A stretch of 13,490 bases of DNA, taken from the NCBI GenBank assembly GCA_937974135.1, contig CALJIH010000113.1, positions 1 through 13,490 of the forward strand, written 5' to 3'. The stretch comes from an uncultured Cocleimonas sp. Its GTDB lineage: Bacteria; Pseudomonadota; Gammaproteobacteria; Thiotrichales; Thiotrichaceae. The position numbers and the translations under genes are program-made. Positions 13,047 to 13,490 of the stretch are shown here, piece after piece (the stretch's first letter is position 1; each line of letters begins with the position of its first letter). The notes beneath the pieces were generated by a model. It worked only from the letters and a program-made list of their open reading frames with translations, had not been told where the DNA came from and ran no database searches.

Positions 13047-13490
13047 ATGTCAGCTTTTGAAAATATCCCTGATAACGATATTAGCTCTGCATTACAAAAT
13101 TCTGTAAAGGATGCGATTAGTAATCGAACACCACTCTATATCCATGGAGGTAACAGTAAATTATTCTATGGAAATATTGTAGATGCTGCAAAACTAGACA
13201 TTAGTAAACATACCGGTGTTATTAGTTATGATCCCACAGAACTATGCATAACAGTTCGCGCGGGCACATTATTATCAGATATTGAAAAAGTGTTAGATGC
13301 TGAAAACCAATTACTTCCTTTTGAACCACCACAATATTCACCTAATACCACGATTGGTGGTGCTTTAGCAGCAGGAATTTCTGGACCACGTCGTGCTTAT
13401 ACTGGCTCAGCAAGAGATGCGATTCTTGGGGTTAAAATCATTAATGGCAAAGGAGAGATTGTTAGTTTTGGCGGCCAAGTGATGAAAAAT
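13047..13490 (+). CDS. glcE: glycolate oxidase FAD-binding subunit GlcE, 3'-truncated by the window edge
   Basis: The frame from ATG 13047 stays open for 148 codons to the window end. It encodes the first part of the second FAD-binding subunit of the GlcDEF glycolate dehydrogenase. The start of the PCMH FAD domain is visible as PLYIHGGNSKLFYG (29-42), followed by TGVISYDPTELCITVRAGT. The GlcE hallmark is GPRRAYTGSARDAILG (113-128), then NGKGEIVSFGGQVMKN (133-148). Full-length homologues are about 350 residues, so more than half lies beyond the window. The Shine-Dalgarno is weak (GGA about 13 bases upstream). It follows glcD in the same direction but after a 209-bp gap carrying repeats. glcF would be expected next, outside the window. 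Confidence 0.92.
   Translation, partial: MSAFENIPDNDISSALQNSVKDAISNRTPLYIHGGNSKLFYGNIVDAAKLDISKHTGVISYDPTELCITVRAGTLLSDIEKVLDAENQLLPFEPPQYSPNTTIGGALAAGISGPRRAYTGSARDAILGVKIINGKGEIVSFGGQVMKN

Overview
The window looks like a piece of an AT-rich gammaproteobacterial chromosome. This rests on family resemblance of the housekeeping proteins (GlnRS, SerRS, CspA-type cold shock protein, GlcD/GlcE, CrcB) and on base composition; the genus cannot be named from the sequence. There is no prophage, CRISPR array, rRNA or complete tRNA. Most genes are ordinary core or metabolic genes, and the unusual content lies between them.

Layout, left to right. A TerB-like gene enters from the left edge (+). A DMT-family permease (+) and a small cold shock protein gene (+) follow, the latter behind a 371-bp AT-rich leader. 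The csp gene converges on glnS (-) across a 15-bp perfect hairpin terminator. Next is a single-domain voltage-gated cation channel (-) whose selectivity filter, TFEDWTD, is more acidic than that of classical bacterial sodium channels. A translationally coupled pair (+), a luciferase-like flavin monooxygenase and an alpha/beta hydrolase overlapping by ATGA, converges on a GST-cupin operon (-). Upstream of that operon is a TetR-family regulator (-) with a CxC cysteine motif. Then come serS (-), a 159-bp MITE-like element with inverted ends, and the fluoride channel gene crcB (-). Divergent from crcB is glcD (+), followed by the beginning of glcE (+), which runs off the right edge.

Two systems stand out. 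First, a 20-22 bp G-tract element (AAAAG-TR-G6/7-TGTCTTT) occurs six times, only in intergenic DNA, on either strand. Five of the six copies lie within about 100 bp of a gene 3' end, mostly where no ordinary hairpin-U terminator is visible. I do not recognise it as a named repeat family. Second, the tetR/gst/cupin locus forms a coherent small regulon. A consensus-like promoter for gst has its -10 box inside a 48-bp near-complete palindrome (22-bp perfect arms), and the core CTACC-N4-GRTAG recurs just downstream of a candidate tetR -10. The repressor's cysteine pair sits where NemR senses electrophiles, which suggests a repressor of a glutathione/cupin stress response that is released by electrophiles or oxidants.

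The glcD-glcE gap is invaded by one G-tract element and a GC-richer stretch that looks foreign to its surroundings.
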